NCBI GenBank assembly: GCA_905147135.1
Contig: LR990046.1
Location: 13,174,501 to 13,238,500 of the forward strand
Length of the DNA stretch: 64,000 bases
Direction: 5' to 3'
Origin: Blastobasis lacticolella
Lineage: Eukaryota > Arthropoda > Insecta > Lepidoptera > Blastobasidae
The stretch's first letter is position 1. Every line of letters begins with the position of its first letter. A program made the position numbers and the translations under genes. Below, piece after piece: positions 34,689 to 47,238 of the stretch. The notes beneath the pieces are model-generated. The model saw nothing but the letters and a program-made list of their open reading frames with translations, ran no database searches and was not told where the DNA came from.

Positions 34689-35789
34689 AAAGCCTGTAAC
34701 CCCTGGCGAAATGACAGATATTTGATGTCGATCTGAGCCGTGGCCCGTGGGGGAATGCTTGGACTCCCGCTGCCGCGGTTGGAAGAATCTCCTACCTCTC
34801 TACGGTTGGCATTGACAGTTGAGATGAAACGGATATTCGATTACTATTTATACATACTGGATAGTGTGTTAATATCTGGCCGTATACATGAAAGTAAAAA
34901 TGTATGAAAAAGGTCCATAAAGTGATTTTGCTCACCGGAAAAAGTCTCAAAACCACAAACATTAATCAAAGCACTGTTGATATCAACAGTTCATTTGATA
35001 GGTTAGCAAAATCTTTTCCAAGGCAATCGGTCAATTATATTAGATTAAAATAATATGCAATTTTATATGCTTTAGCTTAAGATAATCTTTCACTAATTCA
35101 TGCTCGAAACTTCGGATCCGTCAGAGGTCGTAAAGAAATGTTCAGTTCAACGTTCAAATTATTCATATTCGACGAAAACTGTTTTAATCACATTGCTCAC
35201 AGGTTGTATAGACTTTCAGAGACTATGTTTTTTGTTACAACCCGCCTACGACAGCCTACGAGCCAAGAGCCAATCATAGACAGCCTGCGATGCCAACAGC
35301 CAACCACGAGCCATACGACAGCTAACCCGAGCCATACAGCCAATCACAGCTTGTCATTTCCTTGCTACCCTACCATGCACCCTAAACCGTATTTTATAAA
35401 TAGCCTGTATCTCATTTTTGATTTAATTCTGTTCAATCCATTGAATAAGGGAAATCTATGCCCGTTGTGTACTTTTTAAATAAACACAAAGTGATTACTA
35501 TATTCAAGTTTTTAATTTAATTTAATCCCTTCTGTTTCATTTTCGAATTAAGAAAAACTCGTACTTTAAATTACTTAAATAGCTGGCACAGACGTAAATG
35601 AAAGACTGTTGCATGCGATGCGTTGTTTTGACATTTTTTTGCACAAAGTTATCATACTCACATGTTTGTTTACTCCTGTTTCAAACTTAATTTATGATTA
35701 CTGTGAGTGGCAGCAATAGTTACGGGTAGTAACGCAGTCTCCAGAGAAGCACTGTGGCGACCATGTTGAGATGACTATTTATAAGACCA
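34689..35789. other. Non-coding stretch with AGCC-rich patch
   Basis: Nothing recognised except a low-complexity run of AGCCAA/ACGAGCC steps at about 35240-35350. The open frame through it has no recognisable domain. Confidence 0.4.
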
Positions 35790-36002
35790 CGAAGTAGGTA
35801 AGTTAACGAGCAAATACTGAATAAGTCTGGAGATAAAACAAGCATCGGTCAAAGGTTAGATAAAGTAGGTGACAAACTTGGTGGCTGGGTTTGTCCAGAC
35901 CGGTTGAAAAATAGAGCCGAATATCGTCACCTAAGTTCTTATCTTTGACCGATGCTTTATTTTTCCCAGATTTACACAGTATTTACTTACTCACGTGCTC
36001 CG
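35790..36002. repeat. Imperfect inverted repeat, ~75-bp arms
   Basis: Arm 35790-35872 and the reverse complement of 35925-36002 share AAGCATCGGTCAAAG, AAATACTG and AGGTGAC. A small foldback element is likely. Confidence 0.7.
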
Positions 36003-37049
36003 ATAACTCAGAAGTCGCTTATCTAGTCGTATTACCATACTTTCAAGTTTTATTCGAAAAAACAAAAAGAGACAGAGAATTCCACTCTTTGACAGTGCGC
36101 ATGATAAACGTTGACGTCAAGCTCTGGGTTGAAAGTGTGGAATACCTGCATATGATACCTACCTACCCTGCAGTTCGCCTGGATGTCAGATATGGTAATG
36201 GTGTCAGCCAGGACAGGTCCCCAACTCGAAACTTACGGATTGGCCTAAAAACTAGTCCTGCTTGGTAGAATTAATAGTCCCATATATCCCTTGGTTCTTG
36301 TCAGGAGAAGTCGGAAGTAAACGTCAGTAGCGTGGAATATACGTTGCGGTTTAATTTTACTCAACGACGATATAAATAAAGAATAAAATATACGTAAAAT
36401 TCAAGTTTTATAGCTTTTTTGGATATGAATTTTAATCATGAATAAATAATTCCAATATGCTAATGTGATCAAGGATACTGATTACTGTATTGTCTGTCGG
36501 AAGCAGTTTATATTATTAGATAGCTTAGACGTATCTCATGCTATCTATGTTCTCAAGCTATCTGATGCAAACTATACATTAGAATTACCGTACAATAATT
36601 TTTGATTTTTTTTAATGCGCACTTATAAGAAAAGAGAAAAAACATGTCTTACTTTTTAACTATGTTAAAATAAAAACTTATTTGTGTGACGATTGATTTA
36701 TTGACTACAGGATCTATTTTTACTGAGACCTTTCAACTTTGAGGGTAAGAAACTAGTCCTGGTTGGTGTAATCTATAGTCATAAACAAAATTAATTGGTG
36801 CTTGATGTTATTATCATAGTATAAATCCAAAAATTGATATTATCAGGAAGTAATCAATTAATTAATGAGCTGTAATTAACAATAACTATTTTAATTATTT
36901 GAAAAAGTTTAATTATATTAATAGCAAGTTATAATATATAATATATATATTGAACAAAAAAATTATAAACAAAGTATGTTATGTAATTATTAAGATTCTG
37001 ATCCTAATTCTAATAAAAGTTGTCATTAAATTAAGTCATTTTCAGTTTT
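36003..37049. other. AT-rich non-coding stretch, nothing recognised
   Basis: No domain, RNA or repeat recognised. Confidence 0.4.
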
Positions 37050-37302
37050 CTTTTTCCTGACTGTCGTCCCTTTTTGGGCCACGTGCCACTACGCTGAAGT
37101 TTTTATAATCTGTTCTCGTCTTAAAATTAGCCCTAATCCTATTTATTCGGCTATTGAGTGAATCCCAGGGTCTGAAAGACCTCACGTTTTCGATATCAAA
37201 ATATCCGTGAAAAATTCTCTCAGCACCTATCTGGGATTCGAACCCTCGCCTGTACAGTGAGTCAGTACGAGCGTCCTAAAGTCTCCCGCTTTAGCTACAC
37301 GC
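37050..37302 (-). mobile_element. tRNA-derived SINE (family C)
   Basis: On the minus strand 37302-37221 forms a tRNA-like head with B-box GGGTTCGAATCCC and an A-box-like GTAGCTAAAGCGGGAG; a unique body follows. No intact cloverleaf, so not called as a tRNA gene. Confidence 0.6.
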
Positions 37303-38128
37303 TTCTATTTTTTAAATTGTGTATTGCCGCACTGTCGCCGAAGCGTAGTTCCACGCTCTCTAAGGTTGCAATTGCATAGCCGCACCCTCGCGGAAGCATA
37401 ATTGCACAATTTAATATGAATAAGAAATTAAAGCTCTAATTTATTTTTCTTATAAGGAAAAGTATATATTGTGGTTGGTAGTAACCGCGCAGGACAAACA
37501 TCTGTTATCTCATAAATTTCTCTGTATTACATATCGGTTGAGTATGTTATCTTTCCCTTATCAGTGAATGGTAATAAATAAAGTATAAACTTGCTAGGGT
37601 TCTGTCGTACCATCTCAATTCTGGATTGAACATGTTTCTGCAGCTTAGAAGAACTAGTTCTCGGATACATATCTGAGGAACTACTTAAATTTTTTAACTT
37701 TAATAGAAATAATAAAAATAATTAACTTGTTTATAATTACTAAAAACAAGTAAAATATCTAGAATTAGAGCCTAATTAAATGCGTTAGTTTATTACAAGG
37801 TGCGTGTTGATATTAGGTGCATTATTTACAAAGAGCTTTATTTCGGTCTCGATAAGTTCGCTTAATGAAAATCTGTTTTGGAATCAAAATAAATACATAT
37901 AATCCCACCAATCGAAAACAGTCGCTCACAAGGTACAGATGATCCCACGATGCACATATATTCATGGTTGTTGAATAAATTTTTATAAGTAACTTGTGGA
38001 AATAAAGAACACCATAAAAAAATATTTCGATTTCCAAGGGTAAAGTATCGATTCACGGGATCAATTTAATACTTTTTCGGTCCAAATAATCGATCTCAGA
38101 TCGCCAACCCTACTTTGAATCCAATGAG
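37303..38128. other. AT-rich non-coding stretch, nothing recognised
   Basis: No feature recognised. Confidence 0.4.
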
Positions 38129-38537
38129 GAGTTTTCCAATAGGTATCTAAAGCATTCCTAACCACTCACTAGATGGGGCCCCGATAATTTTGGTAATTGA
38201 CAATCGCTTGAAATAGGTTTTTAGCAAACAGGATATAAACACTGGGTACGTTGTATAAGATAATATTGTATTTGTCAATAGTCTTTAACCATTTTAGAGG
38301 TTGTAATAATAATGGAACATAGTGCTAACTTCTATAAATGTTTAGTTTTACACTTCGTTCAACCTTTAACAGTTATATTTATATTAATAAACATTTTATT
38401 TTTAAGTTTAGTATTAGTTGGCTGCATGAATTCACTGCCACCATCATACAGATTATAAAAAGATTACCAAAATTGTAGGAGCGCCATCTGTTGATGCTTT
38501 TTGAAACCAACTATCTATACCTACTGGAAAACTTCTC
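38129..38537. mobile_element. 0.41-kb MITE (copy 1)
   Basis: Ends GAGTTTTCCAATAGGTAT and the reverse complement of ACCTACTGGAAAACTTCTC; subterminal inverted GCGCCATCT and CCAAAATT blocks. The same element lies in reverse at 44258-44653 and 56022-56417. Confidence 0.8.
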
Positions 38538-38704
38538 ATAGCCGTGACGTTTTTAGTAAATGTCACAAACATGACAAAGTTCATATTGAATACACTGTAA
38601 CATGAGAGATAAAGCATTAATCAGTAACACGTAACTTGAGTTGTTGTGGGCAACCTCATGACAAGAGGCTGATAAGGCCCTATATAGAAAGAGGCGACTC
38701 AACA

Positions 38705-38983
38705 GTGGAAGACTTCTTGAAAAAGATGAAGTAACCGAACATTCATCAATTGATCAAGCAGGAGCACGATAAGGTAGTGGCCATAGAACCAGAAGGTAAT
38801 TGTCATCATTTTCTGAAGTTTGAAAATTCACATCGAAACCGTTACCCCAACATTAAGTGCTGGGATCACTCTCGGGTAATCTTGACTATACAAGGGGAAA
38901 TCAAACCTGACTACTCATATAATAGAGATCAGATAATTGTAACTCCAAGAGACAGCGATTCAACTTACATTCACGTTACATAC
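38705..38983 (+). pseudogene. Protein tyrosine phosphatase fragment, bracovirus-PTP-like
   Basis: One frame carries a short N-terminal helix, a stop (TAA at 38732-38734), then IKQEHDKV, NRYPNIKCWDHSRVIL and TYIHVTYV. These are the N-terminal landmarks of a classical PTP domain (QEH, NRY..I...DHSRV, DYI.A.YV). The catalytic CX5R loop and most of the domain are absent, so it cannot be active. The spacing and the YIH form resemble the intronless PTP family of parasitoid-wasp bracoviruses, suggesting an old viral insertion. A fragment of a host PTP exon is the alternative. Confidence 0.65.
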
Positions 38984-39714
38984 GTTTTTATGTGGTTTTT
39001 CTCACGCTATTATCGATTCTATTTTTATTTAAATATGCATTGTAAACTTTTGCAATAGCGTTCATTTTTTGATGTAAGCTCGGTCTTTATAAATATTTAA
39101 ATTGATTGTGATATCCCTGTATGACCCAATATTGACGTCTTTTCCCGCTAAATTATTTATTATTTATTCATGTCAAACCATTTGCTGAATTAAAATAAAA
39201 AATATCCTGTGAAAAACTACGTTTCGACTTGAAGAGCTCTCCTGGCAGATAGGTAATGTAGGTGATTTGAAAGTGAATGTCGGAATGAGCTTGTAAAACT
39301 CCTGAGCTTAGAATCAGTTATTTCTTCATCGCCAATAAGTCTTCCTAGCTCTGCAATCAAACGAGTCTAAACATTTTTCCATAAAGTACCTAGTAATGAC
39401 TCTTTTTTGGTGTTGAAGAGTGTTGAGATGCATTGGTTTGAGCATGTTAGGGGTCTTTTGACGAAGTTGGCACCCTACGTGCAGTGCAGTGCGCAGCTTG
39501 CTCTCCAAGGGCCTTGTAGTATTAGTTGTCTAGGGGCCCCTAACTGATACCCCCATCTACGGGGGGTGCTAATGAGTAACTTAAATCCTGGTCTCAGCTT
39601 AAGTGCAGCAAACTCTCATAGTTTCACGTGTTAATAATAAAAATAAGTATAATCACTGAATGAGCGAGCACAGCGAGCTTTACCTTTTATAGATTGATTG
39701 ATAGCATGGGCTAT
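38984..39714. other. Non-coding stretch, nothing recognised
   Basis: No further PTP similarity and no repeat recognised before the RTE 5' region. Confidence 0.4.
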
Positions 39715-42700
39715 TGGCCGTGTGGTGTCCGGCAGAGTAGAATAACACCAACCTCTTACACTCGTGGGTGTCGTACAGGGCGACTAATGTTTTCGAGGCA
39801 AAAGATCTAGTCTCCGTAGACTGGAAAATGGGCAGCAGCGTTTTCCATTATTATATTTATAACACTGAGATCTCCAACCCGCCTGCCAAGCGTGAAGATT
39901 ATGGCAATAACCTCCCCTTTCGTGGGAGAGGCTCCAAGTCCTGTAGTGGTCTATTAATGGGCTGCGATGATGATGGTGTGTTGTGCCGCCACTTAAAAGA
40001 ATAGCACCGCCCCATTTCTTCCCGTGGGTGTCGTAAGAGGCGACTAAGGGAATAACCCGAAAGATGCTGCTGCCCATCTTTCGGGTTATTCCCTTAGGGT
40101 ACATTTACATCTACTGCACTGCGATCATATATGGCAACTCCCCCCCACCCCCCTAGCGGTCACGGTAACGGCGGGGCAGGGGGTGCGAAGAATTACCGAA
40201 TGCGACCAGGCTACCACAAAGTACGACCACTGGCCCTGGCTACATACAATGTCCAGACACTGCGGACCGACGAAAAGCTCGTGGAACTGGAGGAAGTGGT
40301 AAGCAGATTAAATTGGGATATTATAGGGTTATCTGAAGTCCGAAGAAAGGGGGAGGACTCGATAATCCTAAAGTCCGGAAATCTGCTTTACTTCCGGGTG
40401 GGCGACCAACTGTCGACCAACCTAGGTGGTGTCGGGTTCCTCGTCCACAAATCCCTCGTGAACAACATCGTCAAAATCGAGAGTGTGTCGTCTAGGCGTA
40501 CCTTATACTCAGAATTACCAAGCGGTATTCGTTGAAGGTCATACAGGTCTACGCACCGACTTCGACTCACTCCGACGATGAAGTGGAGGCTATGTATGAG
40601 GATATTTCTACAGCCATGCATACCTCCAAGACACATTATACCGTTGTCATGGGGGATTTCAACGCGAAACTGGGCAAACGAGGCGGAGACGAGTTGAGAG
40701 TGAGGCAATTTGGAGTTGGAAGTCGGAACGCCCGTGACCAGATGTTGGCCGGCTTTATGGAGAAGGAGGGACTCTTTATGATGAACTCATTTTTCAGGAA
40801 GCCGGATCATCGCAGATGGACGTGGGTTAGTCCCGATGGCGTCACAAAAAATGAGATTGACTTCATCCTATCTACGAAACGGCATATATTCAACGATGTC
40901 TCGGTGATCAATAGCGTTAAAATTGGCAGTGATCACCGCTTGGTAAGAGGCACATTGAATATTAATCCCCAGCTGGAAAGATCGAGATTGATGAGGTCCA
41001 CGCTCCGGCCTATACCCATCCAAATCCAAAACTCCGAGAGCTTTCAACTCGAATTACAAAATCGCTTCGAGTGCCTAGGAGAGTGCGTCGACGTGGACGA
41101 CTATAATAACAGGTTCGTGGAAACTGTCTATACGGTTGGGTCAAAGTTTTATAAAGCCTGCCGTACAAACTGAACAAACAAAATCTCTGACGATACCCTC
41201 AAACTTATCGAAGAAAGACGCGGAATGACTCTGCAATCCCCTGATGATATCTCTCAATTTAGGCGACTTAATCGACGGATCTCCAAGTCTCTGACTCGCG
41301 ACATACGCCGCTTCAATACTACCAATATTGAGGCGGCGATCGAGCGGAACAAAGGCTTTAAATTCTTTGCGAGAGATCTGTCGATTGGACAGAGCCAGTT
41401 GACGAGGCTGAAAACGGATGACGGCGGAGTTGTTTCAACCAAGTCCGAGGTTTTGAGGGAAGTCGAGAGGTTCTATGGACAGTTATACACGACAACACGG
41501 GCACCTGTTACCAGTATGGCAAAAGACCCCAGAGCCAAGTTGACCCGACACTACACCGAAGATATCCCGGACATCAGCCTGTACGAGATTAGTATGGCTC
41601 TCAAACAGCTTAAGAACAACAAGGCGCCGGGTGATGATGGAATTACGGCTGAGCTTCTGAAAGCTGGTGGCAAACCTGTGCTTAAGACCCTTCAGAAGCC
41701 GTTCAATTCCGTCATCCTCGAGGACAAAACGCCGGAAGCATGGCACAGAAGCATAGTAATATTGTTCTTCAAGAAAGGTGATAAGGCTCTCTTGAAGAAC
41801 TTCAGACCAATATCGCTGCTGATCCATGTCTATAAGCTGTTTTCGAGAGTCATTACGAATCGTCTCGCACGCAGGTTTGATGACTTCCAGCCTCCCGAAA
41901 AAGCCGGATTCCAAAAAGGTTTTAGTACCATAGACCACATACATACGCTGCGGCAGGTTGTACAGAAGACCGAATAGTATAATCGGCAATTATGCTTGGC
42001 GTTTGTGGACTATGAGAAAGCCTTCGATTCGATCGAAACTTGGGCAGTGCTCCAGTCTCTACAGCGGTGCCAAATTGACTATCGATATATCGAAGCACTG
42101 AAGTGTTTGTACGAAAACGCCACTATGTCAGTTCGTCTCCAGGACAAGACCACAGAACCTATTCAGCTGCCGCGAGGTGTTAGACAAGGTGATGTCATAT
42201 CACCGAAGTTGTTCACTGCTGCACTGGAGGATATCTTTAGGCTTCTGGACTGGGACGGACTTGGCATCAATATTAACGGCGAGTACCTCACGCACCTCAG
42301 ATTTGCTGACGATATCGTAGTAATGGCTGAAACCCTGGATGACTTGGGCAAAATGCTCGATGACCTCTGTAGTGCCTCTCAACAAGTAGGTCTTAAAATG
42401 AACATGGACAAGACGAAAATTATGTCGAATGTCCATGTTGTGCCTACTCCAGTGACAGTTGGAGGCACTCCACTTGAAGTTGTTGACGACTATACATACC
42501 TAGGACAAATAGTCCAGCTAGGTAGGTCAAATTTCGAGAAAGAGGTCAATCGACGAATCCAACTCGGTTGGGCAGCGTTCGGAAAGCTACGCCACATATT
42601 TTCGTCCCAATTACCGCAGTGTCTCAAGACGAAGGTCTTTGACCAATGTGTATTGCCTGTGATGACTTACGGAACTGAAATGTGGCCACTCACTATGGGC

Positions 42701-43084
42701 CTTATAAGAAAGCTCACTGTTACCCAAAGGGCAATGGAAAGAGCTATGCTCGGAGTTTCTTTGCGCGATCGAGTCAGAAATGAGGAGATCCGCAAGCGAA
42801 CCAAGGTCACCGACATAGCTCTAAGGATTGCCAGACTGAAGTGACAGTGGGCAGGGCACATAGCTCGAAGAACAGATGGCCGATGGGGCAGTAAAGTTCT
42901 CGAGTGGCGACCACGTACCGGTAGACGCAGCGTGGGTAGGCCTCCTACAAGGTGGACCGACGACCTGGTAAGGATCGCAGGTACCAGCTGGATGCGGAAA
43001 GCACAGGACCGGTCTTTGTGGAGATCTCTAGGGGAGGCCTATGCCCAGCAGTGGGCGTCTTCTGGCTGATATGATGATGATGAT
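39715..43084 (+). pseudogene. RTE-clade LINE (family 1), near full length, copy 1
   Basis: 5' region with two GTGGGTGTCGTA blocks and a hairpin, then an endonuclease (APE) domain (LALATYNVQTLRTD, LSEVRRKGE, VMGDFNAKLG, NEIDFIL, GSDHRL) and RT (NKAPGDDGITAELLKAGG, ILFFKKGDKALLKNFRPISL, FVDYEKAFDSIETW, PRGVRQGDVISPKLF, catalytic FADD at about 42301-42312, LKMNMDKTKIM), C-terminus GRRSVGRPPTRWTDDL and an (ATG)n tail. A frameshift at about 40490 and stops at 41171, 41975 and 42842 kill it. All three stops recur in copy 2, so it was dead before the duplication. Confidence 0.93.
40045..40096 (+). repeat. 22-bp perfect hairpin in RTE 5' region, copy 1
   Basis: The arms starting TAAGGGAATAACCCGAAAG are exact reverse complements around the loop CTGCTGCC. 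It sits about 35 nt before the first ATG of the endonuclease frame. Confidence 0.9.
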
Positions 43085-43278
43085 GGGCTGTTAACAAACA
43101 GTAATGATCTGAATTTCGGCAAAACTTTAGAATTAAAAAAAGTGGAAATTGATCCACTGTCCCCGGTAGGTATTTGAGTGAGTGGATCTACTTATGGGCT
43201 AGGTATGTGGATTACAAGCGGAACACAGTGAAGCAACACATGAAATTGAATCAGTATTTTAACTGTAATAAATGGACT

Positions 43279-43560
43279 GATCATCATCATCCTAGGGATC
43301 AATCCCGGTTTCCTTCTTCCGCTTCGGTCCGGTTTCCTACTTTACCTGCTCCACTTAGCTCGGTCTTTAGCATCTCGACGTCGTAAGCCGTTGGACCTCG
43401 CATCTCGCATCCAACTCGCGATATAAATCCTTTGTGACCACTTTCTGACCACTGATTCCGGCGGGATCTTTTCCTCACATTCCTGTGGCTTACGCAGCAG
43501 CCCCTACAATCTTATCCGCGATCACTCACGCCAATGTGGACTGGGTCGAGTTGTTTAACA
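43279..43560 (-). mobile_element. RTE family 2 3' end fragment, copy 1
   Basis: Similar to 20640-20885: shared GCCGTTGG..CTCGCATC and CTTACGCA blocks, in the same orientation as that minus-strand RTE tail. Confidence 0.65.
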
Positions 43561-43659
43561 CAACATCAATAATTTTATTTGTCACAAAATCGAATCTATT
43601 TAGAAATTGCAATTTTTAAAGTGTAGTACTCAGTTTTGACGGTCAATGTACTGTAGATA

Positions 43660-43880
43660 CTATACTTTAGTGCGTAGCATTGTCGAGTATTTATCTCAGA
43701 TCTGGAATCCGTTATACAAAATCTACGTTAACAGGTTAGACATAAAGAGAAGGTTTATGAGATACCTTCAGTATCTATAAGCGCGGGCTAAGTGAAATAA
43801 ACTATGAGATGTGATGTAAAAACCAATATATTTTTCCTCTACAAGTTAGGCGGGACTGTCTGCTGATATTGTTTAGTTTA
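43660..43880 (+). mobile_element. Jockey-type LINE fragment, copy 1
   Basis: Encodes LVRSIVEYLSQIWNPLYKIY and RRFMRYLQYL, then a broken RRDCLLIL block: the post-catalytic region of Jockey-type RT. A (GTTTA)4 microsatellite follows at 43871-43890. Confidence 0.7.
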
Positions 43881-43890
43881 GTTTAGTTTA

Positions 43891-44257
43891 GTTTTATTAA
43901 TTCTCTAAGATACAATTTTCACATAAAATTATTACATAATATATAAAAGTATGTATCGAGATAGTCATTATTATATAAATACCCTATTGGTATTCATTAC
44001 TATCATTTAAGTAAATAAAATCATTTATATGTCATTAACAAAGCACCAACAATTATTTACATACCTAATTAAAATTTTAAATAGGGTACCTATTTAAATT
44101 ACAAATATGAACATAAAAATGTTTCAATTTGATTATGTGTCAAAATAAATTTAAAATTTGGGCTTTTATTAATTATATAATGTCAATTTCATTTAAAAAA
44201 ATTAATATTCTTTCAATTATTATCAATTAAAGTCAAAATTTCAAAATCTATAATGCG
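43891..44257. other. AT-rich non-coding stretch, nothing recognised (also in copy 2)
   Basis: No feature recognised; repeated at 55655-56021. Confidence 0.4.
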
Positions 44258-44653
44258 GAGTTTTCCAGTAGGTATTGTCAATTGGTTTCAAAAAGCATTA
44301 ATAGATGGCGCTCCTACAATTTCGGTAATTTTTGCCAAAAGGTTCAACGAAATGTATTTTAATACAAACCTTTCATATTATCTGTGATTTGTATTGTCTC
44401 CATTCTTGATCCTAGTGTCCATGAAACGAATTGACTCAGACCAATTGATGTTTGCTTTGTTTGTAATAATTTATTACAACCTCTAAAATGGTTAAAACTA
44501 TTGATAAAAACAATATTAACCAAAACAACGTACCCAGTGTTTATATCCTCTTTGCTAAGAACCTATTTCAAGCGATTATCAATTACCAAAATTGTCGAGG
44601 CGCCATCTAGTGAGTGGTTAGAAATGCTTTAGATACCTATTGGAAAACTGCTC
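44258..44653. mobile_element. 0.40-kb MITE (copy 2, reverse of 38129-38537)
   Basis: Ends GAGTTTTCCAGTAGGTATTG and the reverse complement of ACCTATTGGAAAACTGCTC. Full-length match to the MITE at 38129 in opposite orientation. Confidence 0.8.
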
Positions 44654-44970
44654 GTTGTCTACCTTCTTAATATCAGCTCAGAATCAAGTAGACTCTCGTC
44701 AACTTCTATCAAAGATACATTTGCGAGTACCAAGTAGAAACCTAAAACGAACTTGTAGAATTTAGCCTTTTTTGTATCTACTTATCTAAACTGAGTATGG
44801 GTGTTTCGTCATGGCCGATAGCTTCCCGTTCTTTCGAAATCATCTCATGGCGAACTAAGATATATATTCCACTAATATGCCTGCCTGGTGGGGATCGCCG
44901 AGTGGGTGTGATGAGCGGGACAGAAGATATAAATGGAAAGAGAAAGGCAAAGCGGTAACGGAAAACACAG

Positions 44971-45057
44971 GGCCTATCCATGGACTTACCACCCAAAAGG
45001 ACTGCGCACTGCTTTGACTAAAACCGGGCAGAGCGAGAGTCACCATCGATAGTCCTG
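44971..45057. repeat. Inverted repeat partner of 48490-48578
   Basis: Matches the reverse complement of 48490-48578 over nearly its whole length (CATGGACTTACCACCCAAAA, GGGCAGAGCGAGAGTCACCA). Together they bracket a 3.5-kb block of LINE and TIR-element DNA. Confidence 0.8.
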
Positions 45058-45289
45058 TGTTCCTTTCTAGTGTAGCCACAATTTTTGATGCAGATTCCGA
45101 ATTACTTTTATTACTTAGCGCGGACACCGACTTACCGATCAGGGCCAGGCAGAGCCGAACCGGATGCAATCTGAAGGTCATATTTTCACCAGGGTCCAGC
45201 CCAAGATTACCCTGCAACTCGGAAACTATTGGTCCTAAAACACTAGTGTCTAGACAGAAATTACAGTTCTTGTAGAGATCTACATTCGA

Positions 45290-46800
45290 ATAACAGCCGA
45301 ATAATCCGACCGGGACATGGTACTACCACTGCACTTGTCAAGATAACCGATGATATCAGGATGGGTATGGAGAACGGTAAAGTAACGGTTCTGGCACTTT
45401 TAGATTTCAGCAACGCTTTCAATACAGTCGACCATGAGATTCTCTTGGCTATAATGAGATCACTTAATATTTCTGAGGATGCTGTCTCGTGGTTTGGAAG
45501 CTACTTAGTGGGTCGTCGTCAGCGGATCCGTGCTGATGAATCTCTCTCAGCGTGGTGCGAGCTAGGCGCTGGTGTTCCGCAGGGTGGTGTACTTTCCCCA
45601 ATTCTCTTCGCTATTTTCATAAATCGTATTACTGCCGACCTTAGCTCAAGCTGCCATCTGTATGCTGACTATTTACAAATTTACTCGCAGTCATCCCCGG
45701 AAAAGATTGCCAACGCTATTAACGACATCAATTACGATCTCGATCGGATCGCGTGTTGGAGTGCTTCACATGGGCTCAAAATCAACGCTCTAAAAACGCA
45801 ATTGATAGTTATCGGTGTCTCGAGGATGTTGGCGAAACTGGACTTGAAGGCGTTGCCTAACGTCTCCTTTGACGGAGTGTGCGTGCCATACAGTGACTCA
45901 GTCAGGAATCTCGGTGTCATTATTGACAAAACATTGTCCTGGGGGCCACATATTGCTGAGATAAGTCGTAAGTTGTTCGCCTCATCGTCGTCTTTGAGAA
46001 GACTACGCAATTTTCTGCCAATTCCTACTAAGATCGCGTTAGCACAGTCTTTGTTACTGTCGATTCTTGATTACGCTGACTCATGTTTAACTGGCTTGAC
46101 TGAAGAACAACTTAATAAACTCGAACGACTACAAAATTGTTGTATTAGATTTATTTTTGGTCTCCGCAAGTTCGACCACGTTTCCGAGTTCCGCGCTCGG
46201 CTTGGGTGGCTCCCTATTCGGCAGCGGCGAAACAGTCACTGTCTTTCGCTATTGTACCGGATGCTCTTCGACCGCTGCTCGCCGCAATACCTAAAGGAGC
46301 GTTTCGGGTATGACTCGGACGTTCAAAGTCGATCCCTCCGATCCTCTCGCGACCTAACATTGGTAATGCCTAAACATGTCACAGGCTTCTACGACAAGTC
46401 GTTCACTGTTCAGTCAGTGCGCTTGTGGAATTCTCTGCCCCGCGATGTGAGATGCTCAGAGTCACCGCTCACATTTAAAAGGAAACTGAAAGTACATCTC
46501 CTAACAACGAATAACTGAAATCCATCGCCTGTGTTCATATTATATGGAATAGCAAAATTTGTGTTTTTTTTTCTTTTCATAATTTGTTGTAGAAACCTTT
46601 GTTCGTCATTTAGTGTAAATAGTGTTTAAGTTGACTCTCTGTACATGCCTGCTTTATCTAGGAACCTTCTACGATGTCCGTAAAAATGGTTGTCTGGAAG
46701 AGATCGCTTTAAGCGATAAGACCGCCTTTGTACTATATTGTCTTACTGTTACTATGGTTTACTGTCTTTGTATGTACAATAAAGAGTTATAAATAAATAA
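45290..46800 (+). pseudogene. CR1/Daphne-like LINE RT, copy 1
   Basis: One open frame of 385 codons (45361-46518), and similarity from about 45290 in another frame. Motifs: LALLDFSNAFNTVDHEILL, GVPQGGVLSPILFAIFINRI, YADY in place of the catalytic YADD, GLKINALKTQLIVIG, VRNLGVIIDKTLSWGPHI, NKLERLQNCCIRFIFGLR and VRLWNSLP. Endonuclease and the RT N-terminus are missing. The 3' UTR has the hairpin ATCGCTTTAAGCGAT and an A-rich tail with AATAAA. The second catalytic Asp is replaced, so it is inactive even though open. Confidence 0.88.
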
Positions 46801-46808
46801 AATAAATA

Positions 46809-46985
46809 ACAGCTGTCAAACTTAAAACTGAAATAACCCTGAAACTATTGGTCCTAGAACACTAGTTCCGAAAGAGAAGTGATAGTGCTAATCGAGATCT
46901 ACATTTCGGATGCCAGGTGGCACCCGAAATGTAGATATCGACGAGTACTATCGCTTTTCTTTAGGAACTAGTGTTGTAAGATAAA
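46809..46985. repeat. ~120-bp module as an inverted pair, copy 1
   Basis: Left half and right half fold back around GGATGCCAGGTGGCACC: AACACTAGTTCC/GGAACTAGTGTT and ATCTACATTTCG/CGAAATGTAGAT. Same module as the direct copies at 17460-17850. Confidence 0.82.
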
Positions 46986-47238
46986 TCGTTACCGAACTCT
47001 TTTATCTGTTTTGTGGAACAAAAAGTCGTAGGTTAATAATTATGTCGACTCGACGTTTGTCGGAGAAACGTGCAGTAGATCAAAAGGTATTTTGACAAAT
47101 ACTTTTTAGATTGTACGGTCCGCTCCCCACAATAATACCAAATTCACGGTAAATATATTTCTCCAATAATGGCAACACCAAACATGACACTTGTCAATTT
47201 AGAATGACGGATTATGCCAATAACATTATGCATTTCCA

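Noticed and set aside
37221..37302. tRNA gene candidate (minus strand)
   Set aside because: B-box is good but no proper cloverleaf; better explained as a SINE head.
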